A stretch of DNA of 32,616 nt from assembly GCA_905182615.1 (NCBI GenBank), contig CAJJCG010000117.1, positions 1 to 32,616 on the forward strand, read 5' to 3'. Source of the DNA: Alphaproteobacteria bacterium UBA2964 (GTDB lineage Bacteria > Pseudomonadota > Alphaproteobacteria > MPNO01 > UBA2964). A program made the translations under genes and the position numbers. Below the pieces are notes generated by a model that was given only the letters and a program-made list of their open reading frames with translations, was not told the DNA's origin and did not search any database. Shown here one piece after another: positions 1 to 7,753 of the stretch (position 1 is its first letter; the number at the start of each line of letters is the position of its first letter).

Positions 1-621
1 AGAGACCTTGAGGCCAATCTCGGCATCGGGCCCCCAAAGCACCTGGCCGTCAAACACGACTGTATAGAGCCATTGCGGGTCATCACCTTTGCCGTTCGCG
101 ACCGAGTCCGGAAAGACGTGACAGCCGCGCACCGCTTCGACTTCACCAATCTTGTCGCGGGCGTAGCGCGGCAGCCGTGTGTGACTCGGCGGATTGATGT
201 TGAGAGTTCGTACCCTGTCGCCGGCTTTGAAAACAGGTTCGCCCTGCGGATCACGATCAAAACTGGACCGGGTAAGACCGGCAGCATCCTCCGCCTTGAA
301 GATGCGGTTAGGTCGATCATTCTCTTCGATTGCTTTACCGGAGGCGAGTTCGTCTTTCGTAACAAGCCCATGTTGCAGAGCCCGGGCTTCCAGCCCCAGC
401 AGCCAGCGCTGGTAATAGCTGGCATTGGTATAAACCGCCGGGTGCAAGGCTTCCTGTGCCGCGCGGCCTTCATCGATGGTCCAGAGACGCAGCGGCCCCA
501 TCGCCCGGTTCATGGCATAGACGCGACTTTCCCATTTGGTGTGAAAGACAGGCTCATTTGCTTCCTCTTCCACCGGACCGAACCCGTGCATACCACCCAT
601 GTCGTGGATCGTGTTGGACAT
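1..621 (-). CDS. nthB: Nitrile hydratase beta subunit (3' end cut by window edge)
   Basis: The protein is the beta subunit of the cytoplasmic nitrile hydratase heterodimer, which hydrates nitriles to amides. I translated it by hand: it opens MSNTIHDMGGMHGFGPV, the family signature start (IHDxGGMHGFGxV), and is open for 207 codons to the window edge. Further family marks are YYQRWL near residue 90, FKAGDRVR near 145, PSHTRLPRYARDK near 158 and VLWGPDA near 195. Beta subunits are usually about 220-230 residues, so only the last 10-20 residues should be missing. Its ATG overlaps the alpha stop codon by one base (TGATG), so the two are probably translationally coupled. Metal-delivery activator genes often follow beta and would lie outside the window. 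Family assignment is secure; the substrate is unknown. Confidence 0.93.
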   Translation of the reverse strand, partial: MSNTIHDMGGMHGFGPVEEEANEPVFHTKWESRVYAMNRAMGPLRLWTIDEGRAAQEALHPAVYTNASYYQRWLLGLEARALQHGLVTKDELASGKAIEENDRPNRIFKAEDAAGLTRSSFDRDPQGEPVFKAGDRVRTLNINPPSHTRLPRYARDKIGEVEAVRGCHVFPDSVANGKGDDPQWLYTVVFDGQVLWGPDAEIGLKVS

Positions 622-1298
622 CAGATAGCCTCCGTCTTCTCGCCTGGGCGTTCCGCAAGACCAGTGCCGATCATGGAGTTACGAGTGACCAATGCCGCGA
701 GTTGCTCCTCGCTCCAGCCTTCAGTCCCTTCAGGTCGTTCCGGCAGAACGATATAGCGTGTCTCGGCAGTTGAATCCCATACCCGGACTTCTGTCTTATC
801 CGACAGGGTGACGCCAAATTCAGACAGGACCGCGCGTGGCTCCAGCACGGCGCGCGAGCGATAGGGCGCGGATTTGTACCAGGTTGGCGGCAGACCCAGC
901 ACTTCCCACGGATAGCAAGAGCATAAAGTGCAGACGACCATATTATGCCGTTCCGCCGTATTCTCGACTGCAATCAAATGGCTACCGACGGCGCTAACAT
1001 TGCCCATGGTGTTGACCGCCGTGGATGCGTCTTCCAGCAACGCCGCTCGAAACTCCGGATCGGCCCAGGCTCGGGCGACGACACGCTGCCCGTTCTGCGG
1101 CCCGATGCGGGTCTCGTAGGCTTCGACGATGGCATCGAGCGCAGCGGAGTCCACATAGCCTTTCTCCGCCAGCACGGTCTCTAGTGAGCGAACCCGAAGC
1201 TGCGTGTCGGAAAGTTCGGACATTTCCCCATGTTCATGAGAATGGCCGTGAGCGTGCTCATCCGAATGGTCGTGTCCGCGATCTTCGTCGGTGGCCAT
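621..1298 (-). CDS. nthA: Nitrile hydratase alpha subunit, cobalt type
   Basis: This is the catalytic metal-binding subunit (225 residues). The metal-claw motif VCTLCSCYPW lies at 122-131, with ligands Cys123, Cys126, Ser127 and Cys128. Thr in the C-T-L-C-S-C claw is the form of cobalt enzymes; iron enzymes usually carry C-S-L-C-S-C. The following LGLPPxWYKSxxYRxR block (134-149) is also characteristic. The N-terminus is unusual: seven histidines between residues 9 and 23 alternate with acidic residues and glycine, resembling metal-storage tails of nickel and cobalt chaperones. A role in cobalt handling is inference. The gene follows the two dioxygenases by 67 bases on the same strand and is probably the penultimate known gene of the operon that starts with a UbiD decarboxylase. 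Thiocyanate hydrolase gamma is a related alternative but less likely, because a full-length beta follows. Confidence 0.94.
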   Translation of the reverse strand: MATDEDRGHDHSDEHAHGHSHEHGEMSELSDTQLRVRSLETVLAEKGYVDSAALDAIVEAYETRIGPQNGQRVVARAWADPEFRAALLEDASTAVNTMGNVSAVGSHLIAVENTAERHNMVVCTLCSCYPWEVLGLPPTWYKSAPYRSRAVLEPRAVLSEFGVTLSDKTEVRVWDSTAETRYIVLPERPEGTEGWSEEQLAALVTRNSMIGTGLAERPGEKTEAI

Positions 1299-1365
1299 AT
1301 CATCTCTCCCTGATCTTCATTCTGTATGGGCAGTTTAAAACGATAGCACCCCTGTCGTCACTGGC

Positions 1366-2214
1366 TTAGTGAGGTCGATCCCCCAACACCATAGTCCGGT
1401 GCATGTGGCGAATGCCCGGTGACTTAATGTCGCCGCGCCCGATATGGATCAAGCAGGGATTGTCCCACATCAGTAGATCGCCCTGGCGCCATGTATGACG
1501 ATAGCGAAATTTCAGCTCGATCTGATGTTCGAATAATTCGTCGAGTAAAGGCTGCGCCTCGTAATCTTCCATCCCCTCGACGCCAACGACAAAGCGAGGT
1601 GAAATATAGAGCGACTTGCGTCCGGTTTCAGGATGCTGTCTGACCATTGGATGTACCGCGTCCGGGACGGGGACGCCATAGATTTCATCGGCCTTATCGG
1701 CGAACTGAGCATCGACTTGGGCGCGTCTGTTACGCCGCCGGTCAAAGACATGAGTGCAGCGTAGATCAGCGATCCGGGCCTTCATGTCATCGGACAGCGT
1801 TTCATAAGCGGTATAGATGTTGGACCATTCGGTATCTCCACCCTCCTCCGCCACTTCCAGCGCATGCAGGAAAGTCGCGCGACACGGGATTTCACCGAAC
1901 GACAGATCGGTATGCCAGAAGTCCCCGGCACTGAGCACGCCAACCGGTTTGCCCTCTACCATGCGATTGGAGAGCACACTAACCTCAGGATAACCGGGCA
2001 GCGTAAATGGCCGTTCGGGACGTGTTTCGATGGCTCCAAAACGTTTACTGAATTCAATATGCGGTTCGGGCTCCAACGCCTGATCGCGAAACACCAACAG
2101 CTGATGTTCGAGAAAGGCAGCGTGAATTTCTGCAAATTCCACATCGTCTATATCGGCGACATCAACACCAGTGATTTCAGCCCCGAGTGCATCCGACAGA
2201 CGTTTTATCTGCAT
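1366..2214 (-). CDS. TauD/TfdA-family Fe(II)/2-oxoglutarate dioxygenase (second of tandem pair)
   Basis: This is a 282-residue non-haem iron dioxygenase that would couple 2-oxoglutarate decarboxylation to oxidation of an unknown substrate. The iron triad is visible: His101 and Asp103 in FWHTDLSF and the distal His257 in WDNPCLIHIGRGD. The 2-oxoglutarate-binding Arg is probably Arg273 in MHRT. I chose the ATG at 2214 because MQIKRLSDALGAEITGVDV is the normal family start. A longer frame reaches back into the upstream gene and adds 47 unrelated residues. The gene begins 14 bases after the stop of its paralogue. Family members act on taurine, sulfate esters, chlorophenoxy acids and carboxylates; no sulfonate transporter genes are here, so taurine itself is unlikely. 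Confidence 0.9.
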   Translation of the reverse strand: MQIKRLSDALGAEITGVDVADIDDVEFAEIHAAFLEHQLLVFRDQALEPEPHIEFSKRFGAIETRPERPFTLPGYPEVSVLSNRMVEGKPVGVLSAGDFWHTDLSFGEIPCRATFLHALEVAEEGGDTEWSNIYTAYETLSDDMKARIADLRCTHVFDRRRNRRAQVDAQFADKADEIYGVPVPDAVHPMVRQHPETGRKSLYISPRFVVGVEGMEDYEAQPLLDELFEHQIELKFRYRHTWRQGDLLMWDNPCLIHIGRGDIKSPGIRHMHRTMVLGDRPH

Positions 2215-2228
2215 GCTTCCGTCACCAT

Positions 2229-3080
2229 CTAAAACGGCACGTCGCCGATCAACGAGGTACGGTGCATGTGCCGGATTTGCCCCGCCGGGATACCGCCATA
2301 GGCGTGATGCGTTGTGCAGCGATTGTCCCACATTATCATATCGCCAAGCTGCCATTTGTGGCGGTAGATCAGCTCGTCATTCAGCTGGTGCTCAAAGATC
2401 GCATCGAGAATGGGCCGCGATTCCTCATCCGGCATGTTTTCAATACCAACGGTAAAGCGGTGCGCCACATAGAGCGCCTTGCGACCGGTTTCGGGATGAG
2501 TCCGGATGATCGGATGAATGCCATCCGGTGGTGCGCGATCGGCGTAGCGCATCTTGGCATCGCCCTTGTGCATTTCCGGCACTTTCACTCGTGGATTGCG
2601 CATCCGGTTAAACGTATGGATGCCATTGCGGCCTTCGATCTGTTGGCGCAGATCATCCGGTAAGGTTTCTAGCGCCGCGTATTGATTACAAAACCCGGTA
2701 TCGCCGCCCTCTGCCGGCAACTCGCGCGCCAGCAGGAACGATGCCAAATTGGGCTGCGCCTGACAGGACAAATCGGAATGCCAGTAATCACCCGCCGAGA
2801 CTGCGCCGATATAGCGGCCATCGACTCTCTTGTTGGAAATCAGGATGACTTTGTCGGTTTCGGGATGCAGATGATCCTTCGCAAGATGAACCTCGACCTC
2901 ACCGTAATGTTCGCTAAATTTGATCTGCTGCTGCGGCGTCAAATCCTGATCGCAAAACACCAGAATTTGATGTTCGAGAAACGCCTCATGGATCACGTCA
3001 TAAGTCGCGGCATCGATATCGCTGACATCAATGCCGGTCACTTCCGCGCCAAGCGCGAATGAGAGTCGGGTCACTTCCAT
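2229..3080 (-). CDS. TauD/TfdA-family Fe(II)/2-oxoglutarate dioxygenase (first of tandem pair)
   Basis: This 283-residue paralogue of the downstream dioxygenase has nearly the same length and motif positions: His101 and Asp103 in YWHSDLSC, distal His258 in WDNRCTTHHAYGG, and the 2-oxoglutarate Arg274 in MHRT. All residues needed for activity are present, so it should be functional. The two proteins clearly share an origin but differ in the substrate-lid region around 65-95 and in the insert near 160-185, which suggests different substrates or a sequential pair of oxidations. It follows the dehydrogenase gene by 80 bases and lies in the same minus-strand operon. Substrate unknown. Confidence 0.91.
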   Translation of the reverse strand: MEVTRLSFALGAEVTGIDVSDIDAATYDVIHEAFLEHQILVFCDQDLTPQQQIKFSEHYGEVEVHLAKDHLHPETDKVILISNKRVDGRYIGAVSAGDYWHSDLSCQAQPNLASFLLARELPAEGGDTGFCNQYAALETLPDDLRQQIEGRNGIHTFNRMRNPRVKVPEMHKGDAKMRYADRAPPDGIHPIIRTHPETGRKALYVAHRFTVGIENMPDEESRPILDAIFEHQLNDELIYRHKWQLGDMIMWDNRCTTHHAYGGIPAGQIRHMHRTSLIGDVPF

Positions 3081-3160
3081 GGTCGGAAGTTTGACGCCGG
3101 ACAGGCCTTAGCGTCAATAGCGGCTCCGGCGAAAAACATCCCTGCATCGAACCGCTAGGC

Positions 3161-3919
3161 TCAGTGCATCGCCGAACCACCATCGACAACCAGGCTTTGG
3201 CCAGTAATAAAGTCGCTATCGGCTGAGGCCAGGAACAAACACGCCCCGACAAGGTCTTCTGGCGTTTCAATCCGCTTAAGAGCGCGCGTCTTCATGGTGC
3301 CTTCCATCGAAGCGCCAATCGCCGTGTCCCGTTTGAGGACATTCTCACTCGCCGTGGCGCCCGGTGCGATGGCGTTGACGCAGATATTGTCACCACCAAT
3401 CTCTCGCGCCAGCGAGCGGGTGATGCCGACCACTGCCGCTTTGGAGGCATCGTAATGCAGGAAGTGGGTCGAGCCCTTGAAGGCGCGGCCGGAGGAGATG
3501 TTGATGATCTTGCCGTAGCTGTTCTTGCGCATCTCGGGCACGGCTTCCTTGCACATGATCCAGACGCCCTTGATGTTGACCGCGCTCACCCGGTCCCAGT
3601 CATCGACGGTAATCTCATCAAAACTAGAGCGCTCGACCATGGTGAAGATCGCCGCATTATTGACCAAGATATCGAGCCGCCCAAACGCCTCGACGGTCTT
3701 TTGCACCGCCGCGCGCGATGAGGCCTCATCAGAGACATCACAGGGCGCATCAATGGCATCGCCACCTGCCTGCTTGATGATATCAACGACCGTCTGGCCG
3801 GAATCGAGATCCGAGATAGCGACCTTCGCGCCTTCGGCTGCCAGGCCTTTTGCGAATTCCGCCCCTATTCCTTGTGCGGCACCTGTAACGAGTGCGACGC
3901 GTCCTTCAAGCCGTCCCAT
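3161..3919 (-). CDS. Short-chain dehydrogenase/reductase (SDR)
   Basis: This classical SDR of 252 residues is an NAD(P)-dependent alcohol or ketone oxidoreductase. It shows the cofactor loop TGAAQGIG (12-19), NNAA (87-90), catalytic Ser142 or Ser143, and YDASK with Tyr156 and Lys160. It ends with the usual ITGQSLVVDGG segment. Asp37 and Asp39 after the second strand favour NAD over NADP, by the general rule for the family. A clear ribosome-binding site (GGGAG) precedes the ATG. The start lies inside the end of the upstream UbiD gene, so the two reading frames overlap by 55 bases. Its place after a decarboxylase and before dioxygenases suggests a step in the same pathway; the substrate cannot be told. 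Confidence 0.93.
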   Translation of the reverse strand: MGRLEGRVALVTGAAQGIGAEFAKGLAAEGAKVAISDLDSGQTVVDIIKQAGGDAIDAPCDVSDEASSRAAVQKTVEAFGRLDILVNNAAIFTMVERSSFDEITVDDWDRVSAVNIKGVWIMCKEAVPEMRKNSYGKIINISSGRAFKGSTHFLHYDASKAAVVGITRSLAREIGGDNICVNAIAPGATASENVLKRDTAIGASMEGTMKTRALKRIETPEDLVGACLFLASADSDFITGQSLVVDGGSAMH

Positions 3920-5607
3920 GTGAGATCTCCCTTATCCTTCTTGTCACCGGCACCCGGCGTTCCCTCACCCAGTGTACGCACCTCGGTGTTCATCTTCAAA
4001 TCACCACGGCGTTTTTGGGCAATGATTTCACCGGTCTGCCAATAATCGCCTTTGACGGCGCGCTGGGCCATGGTCTCGAGATCATCGTTCCACTCACCCA
4101 TATCGTAGCCATACCATGGACGTTGTGGTTTCAGTTTGGGGAGGCCTAGCTCGTACCAAATCTCGGCAGCGCCCTCCATATATTCGCGTTTTGGTAAGGA
4201 CACCGGCGGATAGGTTTCTTTGAGCGTAGCATCAATCAAAACAGCGGAGTCATTGGAGTCCTCAAGACTGCGCGGACCATGGCCCTCATCCTTGTTCTTG
4301 AGGATCTCAACATCACGATGCGGTTTACAGCGATAGGACATCGCCCAGAACACCGCGTTAGTATCATCAGGATCAATATCCTCATTGACCGCGATGACCC
4401 ATTTACCCTCGGCCCGCCTTAGCGACGCAATACCGTATAGCGCGCGCCAGACTTCGGTACGGGGCATATCGGCATCCACGACGGCGATGATCAGCTTGTG
4501 CAATGACGTCAGCGGCTCATGGGTTGAGACATGCTTGATGCCCTTGATACCGAGATGATCGCGCAGATGTTCGAGCTGGGCCGCTTCATAAGCCGGGCGC
4601 TTGATCGCCGAGCTTTCCGACGGCGTGACCTGACTAACCCAGGAGACCATCACCGCATCCTTGCGGCGGGTCACGGCGGTCACATCCATGAAGCCGTTAT
4701 ATTCCTGCAAATTCACATGGCCGTGGCTCTCGCCAAACGGCGCTTCGGGCTCCAGTAAATCTGTTGAGATATATCCCTCGATCACGATCTCGGCTTCGGC
4801 AGGCACCAAAATATCAACCGTCTTGGCCATCACGACGTTGAGCGGCTTGCCGCACAGACCGCCAGAGACCTGGAACTCGTCATATTTCTCCGGCACTTTT
4901 TGTACGGCGGTGAAAGAGACAATCGGCGGTGCGCCAATGACAATGGCACAAGGCATCGGCTTGCCGAGCTTCTTCCATTCTTCCCAATGCATATAACCGC
5001 CAGTGCGCAGCTCAATCGACGGGTTAAACCCGACTCGATTGGGCGCTTTCACCATGGCGCGGTAATTGCCCATATTCTGGATGCCGTTGGTCGGGTCCTT
5101 GGTGATGAAATGCGAAGCCGCGAAGTACGGTGCGTTGTCCCAACCCGGCGAAGAGATCGGCACCGGGATTTGATCGACGCCGAACCCGTTCAACAGATCC
5201 TCGCCCTCATAAACGAGGTCATGGCAAGGTGCGTCATCGAACGGCACCTCAACCGGATCAATTGGATTATTAAGCGCCTTGATCCAGGTTTCCTTGATCT
5301 GATCCAGCTCACAGCCCATGCCGAGCTTGTAAACCGCCTGGTTAGCGGCAAGACCACCGACCAGAACCGGGATATCATACTCCCGACCCTTGGCATCCGT
5401 AACGTTGTTGAACAGCCAGGCCTTACGATCTTCTTCCTCGACGCCGCCGCGATACTGCCAGCGCACCAGCGGGTGCATCTCGGTATCCTTGTTGATCTCG
5501 CGATCAACCTCAAACAACAGCCCCGCCTCGCGTAGCGCAACGATATGTTCGTGGAGATCAACATATCCCCGGTCAGCAGCGGTTTGGTCGCGGACGGATT
5601 TAGCCAT
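3865..5607 (-). CDS. UbiD-family prenyl-FMN decarboxylase, paralogue 1
   Basis: UbiD enzymes use prenylated FMN to decarboxylate (or carboxylate) unsaturated and aromatic acids. This 580-residue protein has the catalytic set in the right order: Arg183 in MGNYRAMV, then Glu288 and Glu293 in LEPEAPFGES, and the LIDATLK block near 457-463. The ATG at 5607 is chosen because AGGGAG lies just upstream; an upstream extension of 29 residues has no ribosome-binding site and runs into the promoter. UbiD proteins are usually about 450-500 residues; the excess here is a C-terminal tail of roughly 100 residues shared with paralogue 2, rich in Trp and Lys/Pro (KPQRPWYGYDMGEW). It leads the operon with SDR, dioxygenases and nitrile hydratase. 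No UbiX prenyltransferase gene is in the window. Substrate unknown. Confidence 0.93.
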   Translation of the reverse strand: MAKSVRDQTAADRGYVDLHEHIVALREAGLLFEVDREINKDTEMHPLVRWQYRGGVEEEDRKAWLFNNVTDAKGREYDIPVLVGGLAANQAVYKLGMGCELDQIKETWIKALNNPIDPVEVPFDDAPCHDLVYEGEDLLNGFGVDQIPVPISSPGWDNAPYFAASHFITKDPTNGIQNMGNYRAMVKAPNRVGFNPSIELRTGGYMHWEEWKKLGKPMPCAIVIGAPPIVSFTAVQKVPEKYDEFQVSGGLCGKPLNVVMAKTVDILVPAEAEIVIEGYISTDLLEPEAPFGESHGHVNLQEYNGFMDVTAVTRRKDAVMVSWVSQVTPSESSAIKRPAYEAAQLEHLRDHLGIKGIKHVSTHEPLTSLHKLIIAVVDADMPRTEVWRALYGIASLRRAEGKWVIAVNEDIDPDDTNAVFWAMSYRCKPHRDVEILKNKDEGHGPRSLEDSNDSAVLIDATLKETYPPVSLPKREYMEGAAEIWYELGLPKLKPQRPWYGYDMGEWNDDLETMAQRAVKGDYWQTGEIIAQKRRGDLKMNTEVRTLGEGTPGAGDKKDKGDLTWDGLKDASHSLQVPHKE

Positions 5608-5665
5608 TTCAATACTCCCTATAGAGCGATAAGCGCCGATTTTCCGCGCTTTCTTATATGGGCTC

Positions 5666-5694
5666 ACAGTATTTTTGCCCCCCAACGGAGTCAA
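5666..5694 (-). promoter_or_regulatory. Predicted promoter of the UbiD-1 operon
   Basis: On the minus strand, TTGACT (5689-5694) is followed after 17 bases by TACTGT (5666-5671). The -35 is strong and the -10 is weak. The -35 abuts a perfect palindrome at 5694-5707, so a bound regulator would block polymerase. This is inference from sequence only. Confidence 0.5.
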
Positions 5695-5707
5695 TACGGT
5701 ACCGTAT
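5694..5707. promoter_or_regulatory. Palindromic operator, probable TetR site 1
   Basis: ATACGGTACCGTAT is a perfect 14-base palindrome at the -35 region of the UbiD-1 operon. A near-identical element lies upstream of UbiD-2 at 9468-9483; both fit ATACGNTANCGTAT. The TetR gene at 7206-7739 is the nearest candidate binding protein. Confidence 0.65.
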
Positions 5708-5812
5708 GGTTTGCGACTAAATGTTATCGTTCATCACATGAGGATTTACCTTTAAACATTTGTTATTATTGTTATTTATGATTTTTCGTTCACCTAGAAT
5801 TCCAATACAAAA

Positions 5813-6582
5813 ATGTCATCAGTGAAACTCCAGGAAATGGAATTCTTGATTGTGCTTCATAAATTTTTTACGCCCCTCTTTATCTTGCTTCTAACAACCG
5901 GTGGGCTCCACGCTGCGCCGATGTTTAATATTATGGTTCTGTTTGATGGGTCGGGGTCTATTAACCCTTCGGATTACGAAGACCAACGAAGCGCCAAACA
6001 ACACCTTTTAAACAGTCTGACAATCAGCCCGACGGACAATCAGCTTGGTATTGTTCAATTTGGTACAAACGTCATTCTGGAGAGTGGACTAAGCGGCAAC
6101 GGCGCCAATTTAGCGACTGCGTTGAGCAAAATGTTCCAGTCAGGTGGCCAGACTAACCATGCTGATGCGTTCACTACTGCCCATGACGAGTTAACGCTTA
6201 ATGCCCGCTCTGGAGGGGGCAGAGTGTCGTTATCCTGCTGACCGATGGTACACCAAATGAACCGTCTGGGAGCAATCCAGTCATCGCTACAATTAACGCG
6301 GAAAATGCTCTAAAAAGCGACGATGCTCTGATTTATGGAATAGGAGTCGGAGGCCAAGTCGACGTCTCCGATATCGAATTCTATACAAGCGGACCGACAA
6401 CCAATTTCTCATTTCATGTCGATAATTTCAATGATGCGACGACCGCGATTAACAGTAGCGTCAGCGACTTAAATGCAATGTCTCCGCCGCCAGCCATCCC
6501 TGCGCTTGGCGCGATGGTAATTTTCGCGATAGCTATGCTGACACTGATACGACGGCGCGCTGCTAATACCCTGCCGGTCTGA
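5813..6582 (+). pseudogene. von Willebrand A-domain protein with PEP-CTERM-like tail, frameshifted
   Basis: The first frame (5813-6241) gives a signal peptide with a likely cut after LHA (residue 34) and a vWA fold start with the metal motif DGSGS (45-49) and Thr114 in GGQTN. It then hits a stop. The -1 frame continues without a break from about 6220 to 6582: VVILLTDGTPN supplies the next conserved vWA strand and Asp. The protein ends with PPPAIPALG, a hydrophobic helix and RRR, which resembles an exosortase/PEP-CTERM sorting tail. Adding one G to the five-G run at 6215-6219 would restore a 256-residue protein. The ATG at 5837 is an alternative start, with AGGA close before it. The gene is AT-rich, on the opposite strand to its neighbours and functionally unrelated. 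It is either a true frameshift mutant or a sequencing error. Confidence 0.8.
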
Positions 6583-6593
6583 ATTTTAGCCGC

Positions 6594-7133
6594 TTATTCT
6601 TCGGCGCCCCAGAATTCGCCTTGACGCGGGATCACTTCAACCTGACCATTTTCCTTGGAGCCACTGGTAAGCGGTTCGCCATAGACATTATAGCGTCGGT
6701 GCTCTGCCGTCGGCGGGATCTTGGCGCCAACGCGCAACAGGATTAACGGTTCATCACTCACCGCCTCAAACCGGTAGTAGCTGCCTGACGGCAACATCAC
6801 CCCTTCATAGGGACCGCAGACTTTCTCCTCGCCGCGCGGCCCGTAGAAACAGGCCTTGCCCTTCAGTACCAGGTGAAAGTGATCCTGATCTGTATGGTTA
6901 TGCAGCCCGTTTTCGCCGCCAGAGGCGTAGACCTTGAGATTGGCCCACATATTGCCACTATCCGCGACGATCTGATTGCTGCGCCCTTGTGCGAGCAACT
7001 CGGCCCGCAATTTGAAAAACGCCGCCGGTGGCGCCTTTGCGATATTCTCTTCGCGGATTTTGCGCATTTCTTCGGTTTCAGTGGCAATTTTCCCCTTATC
7101 AACCCCGTCTAATGGCATATGATTCTCCGTCAT
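6594..7133 (-). CDS. Cupin-domain protein
   Basis: This is a small single-cupin protein of 179 residues. The first cupin motif is at 72-98 (GGENGLHNHTDQDHFHLVLKG), with metal-ligand candidates His78, His80 and His85. The second motif (GVMLPSGSYYRFEA, 111-124) has Tyr where the usual metal-binding His stands, so the metal site, if any, is atypical. Such cupins can be dioxygenases, isomerases or simply small-molecule binding proteins. It lies 72 bases after the TetR gene on the same strand, at the end of the UbiD-2 unit, so a role in the same pathway is likely but its reaction is unknown. Confidence 0.85.
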   Translation of the reverse strand: MTENHMPLDGVDKGKIATETEEMRKIREENIAKAPPAAFFKLRAELLAQGRSNQIVADSGNMWANLKVYASGGENGLHNHTDQDHFHLVLKGKACFYGPRGEEKVCGPYEGVMLPSGSYYRFEAVSDEPLILLRVGAKIPPTAEHRRYNVYGEPLTSGSKENGQVEVIPRQGEFWGAEE

Positions 7134-7205
7134 AACTTAAATGTATGGGGTCGCGCTAAACACTTCCCATGATTGTGGGATTATACCGTCTCAGCAGAGC
7201 CAACG

Positions 7206-7739
7206 CTAGCGGATCAGCATTTCGTGCTTACGCCGCGCCATCGCCAGGCGGTCGGTTTCGTTTCGGCTACCGGAATGGAGAAACTCGGCGCTGATCACCG
7301 ACATATAAACCTCAGCGCGAATTTCCGCAGTCTCTTCCTCATGGCCCAGCGCCTTAAACTGATCAACAAGGAACTGCCGGCGGATAGCGTCTGCGCTAAC
7401 GATTTTCTCTTCTACTTCCGGGTTGCGCTGCGCCCATAGACGTAAGGCCGCCGCCTGTCCGCGCGTGCCGCGCGTAATACCACGCTCAATCACCCTCCAC
7501 AGGCGTTCACTGGGGTCTTCGGAGGTCGCTGAAAAGCTAGGACGATCTTCTTCCCGCATTCCCAGCCAACGCTGAATCATCGCATCGACCAGCCCCTGGC
7601 GGTTTTTGAAATGCCAGTAGAAACTGCCTTTAGTGACGCTGAGTTTACGCGCGAGCTGTTCGATCCGAATGCCTTCAACGCCTGCCTCACCCAGAATATC
7701 CCAGGCGGCATCGATCCAGTCATCGCGGCTTATGCTCAC
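7206..7739 (-). CDS. TetR-family transcriptional regulator
   Basis: This 177-residue protein has an N-terminal TetR DNA-binding domain: the segment around residues 20-45 (EGIRIEQLARKLSVTKGSFYWHF) is the family helix-turn-helix, and the rest would be an all-helical ligand domain. The start codon is GTG at 7739, with AGAAGG upstream. It sits 14 bases after the UbiD-2 stop, so it is in the same transcript and probably autoregulated. Two matching palindromes at the promoters of UbiD-1 (5694-5707) and UbiD-2 (9468-9483) are the likely binding sites, which would make it a local repressor of both decarboxylase operons. The inducer is unknown, perhaps the pathway substrate. Confidence 0.92.
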   Translation of the reverse strand: MSISRDDWIDAAWDILGEAGVEGIRIEQLARKLSVTKGSFYWHFKNRQGLVDAMIQRWLGMREEDRPSFSATSEDPSERLWRVIERGITRGTRGQAAALRLWAQRNPEVEEKIVSADAIRRQFLVDQFKALGHEEETAEIRAEVYMSVISAEFLHSGSRNETDRLAMARRKHEMLIR

Positions 7740-7753
7740 GGCGCCAGACCTTC

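Noticed and set aside
73-756. Plus-strand open frames opposite the nitrile hydratase genes
   Set aside because: The minus strand encodes clear nitrile hydratase alpha and beta subunits here; the plus-strand frames are shadows with no family marks.
1366-3080. Taurine utilisation function for the TauD-type genes
   Set aside because: No sulfonate transporter or other sulfur-scavenging gene is near, and the family covers many substrates.
7165-7180. Small inverted repeat between cupin and TetR genes
   Set aside because: The stem is only five pairs with a six-base loop and no T-run; it does not match the TetR palindromes.
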